A DNA stretch of 6,516 bases from DASUHT01 sp051955775 (GTDB lineage Bacteria > Actinomycetota > Thermoleophilia > Gaiellales > JAICJC01). The stretch is from assembly GCA_051955775.1 (NCBI GenBank), contig JBQCGJ010000355.1:1-6516 (forward strand). The letters are read 5' to 3'. The notes beneath the pieces are model-generated. The model was not told where the DNA came from. It was given only the letters and a program-made list of their open reading frames with translations, and ran no database searches. Shown here piece by piece: positions 5,216-6,516 of this stretch (positions are counted from its first letter, which is position 1; each line of letters starts with the position of its first letter). The position numbers were made by a program, and so were the translations under genes.

Positions 5216-6516
5216 ATGATGAGTTTGCGTCGTGGTGCGGGCGCTGTTGCCTGCGTGGCAGTGCTCGGGGTTCTGGCGGCGGGATCGGCCTCCGCCGGTG
5301 TGCGGCCGCTGTCCGCAAGACAGCAACGGCCGGCCGAGCATAAGGTCAAGCACGTGCTGCTCATCTCCGTGGATGGGATGCACCAGTCGGACCTCGAGTG
5401 GTACGTGGCCAACCACCCGAACTCGGAGCTCGCCAAGCTGGTCCGCGGTGGGAGGGAGTTCAGTAACGCGCACACGTCGGATCCCTCCGACTCGGACCCG
5501 GGCGGCACCGCGATTATGACCGGTGGTGATCCACGCGCGACCGGCGTCTATTACGACGTGGAGTTCAGCCACGCCGTCTTCCCGCCTGGCACCACCCACT
5601 GTTCGGGTCGGGCCCCGGGCGGCAACGTGATCTACGACTCGCCGGATGACACGCTCAACGCCGTTCCCGACCTGCTCAACAACGGCAGCGGCAACACGTT
5701 CCCGTCCTTCGACGAGGGCGGCTCGATCTACCCGAACGGCGTTGACACGAACCCCGCCGCGATCATGAATCTGACCCCCCATCCGCAGTCCGGCCTGAAC
5801 CCCGCGACCTACCCGGTCGATCCGACGAACTGCCGGCCGATCACGCCGTGGGATTACCTGAAGGTGAACACGATCTTCCAGGTTATCCACAACGCCGACA
5901 TGCGAACAGCCTGGTCTGACAAGCACGCGGTCTACTCGTCGTTCAACGGTCCGGGCTCGGGTGGCCGCAGCATCGACGACCTGTTCGCCCCGGAGATCGA
6001 CTCGCAGGCCGTTGAGCCCAATGGCGTCCCGTACCCGCAGGACGATGACTGGGCCCACATCGACGCCGCGACCAAGCAGTACGACGGCTACAAGGTGAAG
6101 GCGATCCTCAACGAGATTGACGGTTACGACCATAGCGGCCGCCACAAGGTCGGCTTCCCGGCGATCCTGGGGATGAACTTCCAGGCGGTGTCGGTCGCCG
6201 AGAAGGTCGACTCACCTGGGACCATAAAGAGGAACGCGAACGGCACGTACACGGTGGGGCCGACTGAGCTCGCCGGGTACCACCCCGGAACGAAGACCCC
6301 ACGTCGGCTGCTCGCCGGCGCGCTGCAGTACGTCAACGCGCAGCTTCAGCGGATGGTCGAAAGGATCCAGCGAAACGGCCTTGCGTCCTCCACGGCGATC
6401 ATCATCACCGCCAAGCATGGTCAGTCGCCGCAGAATCCGTTGCTGCTGAAGCGGATCGACGACGGGCCGATCATCAGCGCGATCAACGAGGCCTGGTGCG
6501 AGAAGCAGAACCCGAC
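5216..6516 (+). CDS. Secreted type I phosphodiesterase / nucleotide pyrophosphatase (alkaline phosphatase superfamily), C-terminus beyond window
   Basis: Open for 433 codons to the right edge. A signal peptide covers residues 1-27: MMSLRRGAG, hydrophobic core 10-22, and an ASA/G cleavage site. The catalytic domain starts with HVLLISVDGMHQSDL (46-60), where D53 is the first metal ligand of the superfamily. SDPSDSDPGGTAIMTGGDP (88-106) follows; S93 aligns with the Thr/Ser nucleophile of phosphodiesterases that read TFPN or SFPG here. ATGVYYDVEF comes next, and ITAKHGQSP near residue 400 supplies a metal-binding His. Further C-terminal ligands are off the window. Such enzymes cleave phosphodiester or pyrophosphate bonds outside the cytoplasm; bacterial members of this SDSFPG-type group are mostly uncharacterised, so the substrate is unknown. 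The Phe of the usual FPG is Asp here. The upstream tandem repeats suggest phosphate control. Confidence 0.9.
   Translation, partial: MMSLRRGAGAVACVAVLGVLAAGSASAGVRPLSARQQRPAEHKVKHVLLISVDGMHQSDLEWYVANHPNSELAKLVRGGREFSNAHTSDPSDSDPGGTAIMTGGDPRATGVYYDVEFSHAVFPPGTTHCSGRAPGGNVIYDSPDDTLNAVPDLLNNGSGNTFPSFDEGGSIYPNGVDTNPAAIMNLTPHPQSGLNPATYPVDPTNCRPITPWDYLKVNTIFQVIHNADMRTAWSDKHAVYSSFNGPGSGGRSIDDLFAPEIDSQAVEPNGVPYPQDDDWAHIDAATKQYDGYKVKAILNEIDGYDHSGRHKVGFPAILGMNFQAVSVAEKVDSPGTIKRNANGTYTVGPTELAGYHPGTKTPRRLLAGALQYVNAQLQRMVERIQRNGLASSTAIIITAKHGQSPQNPLLLKRIDDGPIISAINEAWCEKQNP

Noticed and set aside
4308..6145. Long minus-strand frames under the HD-GYP and phosphodiesterase genes
   Set aside because: They are GC-driven antisense frames lacking recognisable motifs; the plus-strand genes have catalytic signatures.

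Overview
The window is GC-rich bacterial chromosome, best matched to a high-GC actinomycete. The Thermoleophilia/Solirubrobacterales are the most likely group. Pointers are a short Ppx/GppA phosphatase translationally coupled to a small membrane coiled-coil protein, an actinobacterial-style initiator tRNA, a secreted PNGGFE/WRIDDV beta-sandwich protein of a type I associate with that class, and a membrane-anchored HD-GYP protein. The taxonomic call comes from gene style, not from a database search.

Layout. Positions 1-825 (minus) hold the N-terminal 275 residues of a Ppx/GppA phosphatase that runs off the left edge. Its GTG start overlaps the stop of a 104-residue membrane/coiled-coil protein (822-1136, minus). 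Facing away from this pair is an intact initiator tRNA-fMet (1186-1259, plus) with a strong terminator hairpin. Next comes a lone TadG/TadE-like Flp-pilus-type protein (1547-2587, plus). Then follow a long hairpin and a truncated second copy of the tRNA (2757-2800) that matches the intact tRNA over exactly 48 bp. A divergent pair follows: a secreted beta-sandwich protein (2884-3531, minus) and a polytopic HD-GYP protein (3663-5036, plus). The right end is a secreted type I phosphodiesterase/alkaline-phosphatase-superfamily protein (5216 to beyond the edge, plus), preceded by tandem 11-bp repeats resembling a PHO box.

The main surprise is the interval between the two tRNA copies. A 48-bp perfect direct repeat, running from the anticodon stem through the tRNA 3' end, brackets about 1.5 kb holding one gene. 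This is the footprint left by site-specific integration into a tRNA gene, but no integrase is present. Weaker similarity continues about 60 bp past the tRNA, including a hairpin preserved by compensatory changes, so an old duplication is a real alternative.

The genes do not form one pathway. Two could relate to phosphate metabolism (the Ppx/GppA phosphatase and the possibly phosphate-regulated phosphodiesterase). Three products are exported or membrane-exposed (TadG-like, beta-sandwich, phosphodiesterase). The HD-GYP protein probably turns over cyclic-di-GMP.
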